Part shown: piece by piece, positions 63,306-64,000 of the stretch
Layout of the letters: each line of letters starts with the position of its first letter
How positions within the stretch are numbered: position 1 is the first letter of the stretch
NCBI GenBank assembly: GCA_029204225.1
Contig: CM055092.1
Location: forward strand, 72,488,308-72,552,307
DNA length: 64,000 nucleotides
Source: Diphasiastrum complanatum
Lineage: Eukaryota > Streptophyta > Lycopodiopsida > Lycopodiales > Lycopodiaceae
Reading direction: 5' to 3'
The notes under the pieces: generated by a model
Told to the model about the DNA's origin: nothing
What the model saw: the letters and a program-made list of their open reading frames with translations, nothing else
Databases searched by the model: none
Program-made: the position numbers and the translations under genes

Positions 63306-64000
63306 TCCGGCTACAGAAGTGATGCACTTCATACTTTCTACCAAACATTTGTGAAATTGAACAGCTCTGTGGACACATATTAGGGTTCTTGGAGTTGATA
63401 TTGAGTAATTTGAGTTTGTATTTGTCAATGCAATGCATTGATGGTTCAAGATACTCAATGCGAGTTTTGTTAGTGCAGTTTCCAATTTGAGCTGAGCAAA
63501 TTGTTCTTGGGCCCTGTAAACTTTTAAAGAGGTGGCTGCTGAAATTTGCACCCCTTGTTGATTTTGCAAATGGAAGTGGTAGTCAGAGTTAGAATACGAT
63601 TGAAAGTGATTGATGGGAGAAGCAAAATCCTTTAAGAATGGTGAAATCTGGCGCCATAAGTCACCTTGTCATCTTCTGAAGGTGGTGACCGCCTACTGGA
63701 AATTCCTTCAAGGCTGTGATTTCGGAAATAGTAGCATTCAGCTCTACATAAACCATCCAGGCATCCCCTTAATGTATAATGGTTGGCTTTGTTGGAGTAA
63801 ACTGACAATATTCGAGAATAATATTAAAGAATATTTCTAGTTCTGAAAGGCACATGATTTCATTTTACAGTTAGCAGCAATTTACTAATTTTGTTACAAC
63901 AGCCGAATTTATGGTGCTAAAAACACGTGCATATACGATTGTTTCACTTGATTATTGAGGTGCTTAGCAATCTAACACATTTCTTACTTAAGAAATCACA
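63306..64000 (+). other. 3' flank of the transporter gene
   Basis: Presumed 3' untranslated region followed by intergenic sequence. T-rich stretches occur near 63410-63560, and AATATTAAAGAATA near 63820 is a poor polyadenylation-signal candidate. Nothing else is recognised. Confidence 0.5.

Noticed and set aside
1-64000. CRISPR array, bacterial operon or riboswitch
   Set aside because: Split exons with GT-AG introns, plant LTR elements and no regularly spaced repeats; the window is nuclear eukaryotic DNA.

Overview
This is a nuclear stretch of a land-plant genome with very long, transposon-packed introns. The only host gene I can support is a plastid-envelope low-affinity phosphate transporter of the PHT2;1 (PiT) type on the + strand. 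Its 611 codons lie in three exons (1469-2293, 45757-45948, 62487-63305) spread over about 62 kb, with introns of 43,463 and 16,538 bp that both have GT-AG borders and phase 0. Giant introns filled with Ty3/Gypsy chromoviruses and DUF659-type hAT elements suggest a large-genome non-flowering vascular plant. A fern is my first guess and a gymnosperm the alternative; this is inference from style, not from a species-specific sequence.

Layout. 1-1468: upstream region with seven copies of a 52-bp tandem repeat and two short upstream ORFs just before the transporter start. 2294-8054: old intron sequence with a Gypsy pol relic, a 6 x 19-bp minisatellite, a GC-rich transposon terminus and an unrecognised helical coding fragment. 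8055-20194: two chromoviruses of one family (here family 1) lying head to head: a 3'-truncated minus-strand copy (B) and a plus-strand copy with both LTRs (C), separated by 180 bp. 20789-27064: a young, complete minus-strand chromovirus of a second family (family 2, copy D) with an AGGGG target duplication, sitting inside a foldback element. 29810-36230: DNA-transposon material: a GC-rich terminus, (CT)n-bearing tandem units, a decayed proline-rich ORF split by a partial family-2 element (F), and a hAT transposase C-terminus. 37936-38153: a short hAT-type MITE with a perfect 8-bp target duplication. 39060-44029: a Gypsy relic, then a family-2 fragment (I) fused directly to an inverted family-1 fragment (H).

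Intron 2 holds one roughly 14-kb inverted-repeat element (47210-61189, called G). Its arms match over several hundred bases. It encodes a DUF659/hATC transposase on the minus strand, carries internal palindromes, and was later invaded by a complete family-2 chromovirus (E, 53727-59269, target duplication GATGG) that has lost its RNase H domain in frame. G-poor, A/C-rich sequence then leads to exon 3.

How it fits together: the transporter looks intact and probably functional, with every transposon confined to introns. The elements form a nested series, from decayed Gypsy relics through hAT foldbacks to chromoviruses whose LTRs differ at only a few sites. Many inactivating stops are Gln codons turned into TAG or TAA, the pattern expected from deamination of methylated cytosine. 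The least familiar components are the large foldback hAT-like family with GGACGCGTCC-rich ends, the unassigned ORFs linked to it, and the duplicated acidic coding fragment in the 59.6-kb palindrome.
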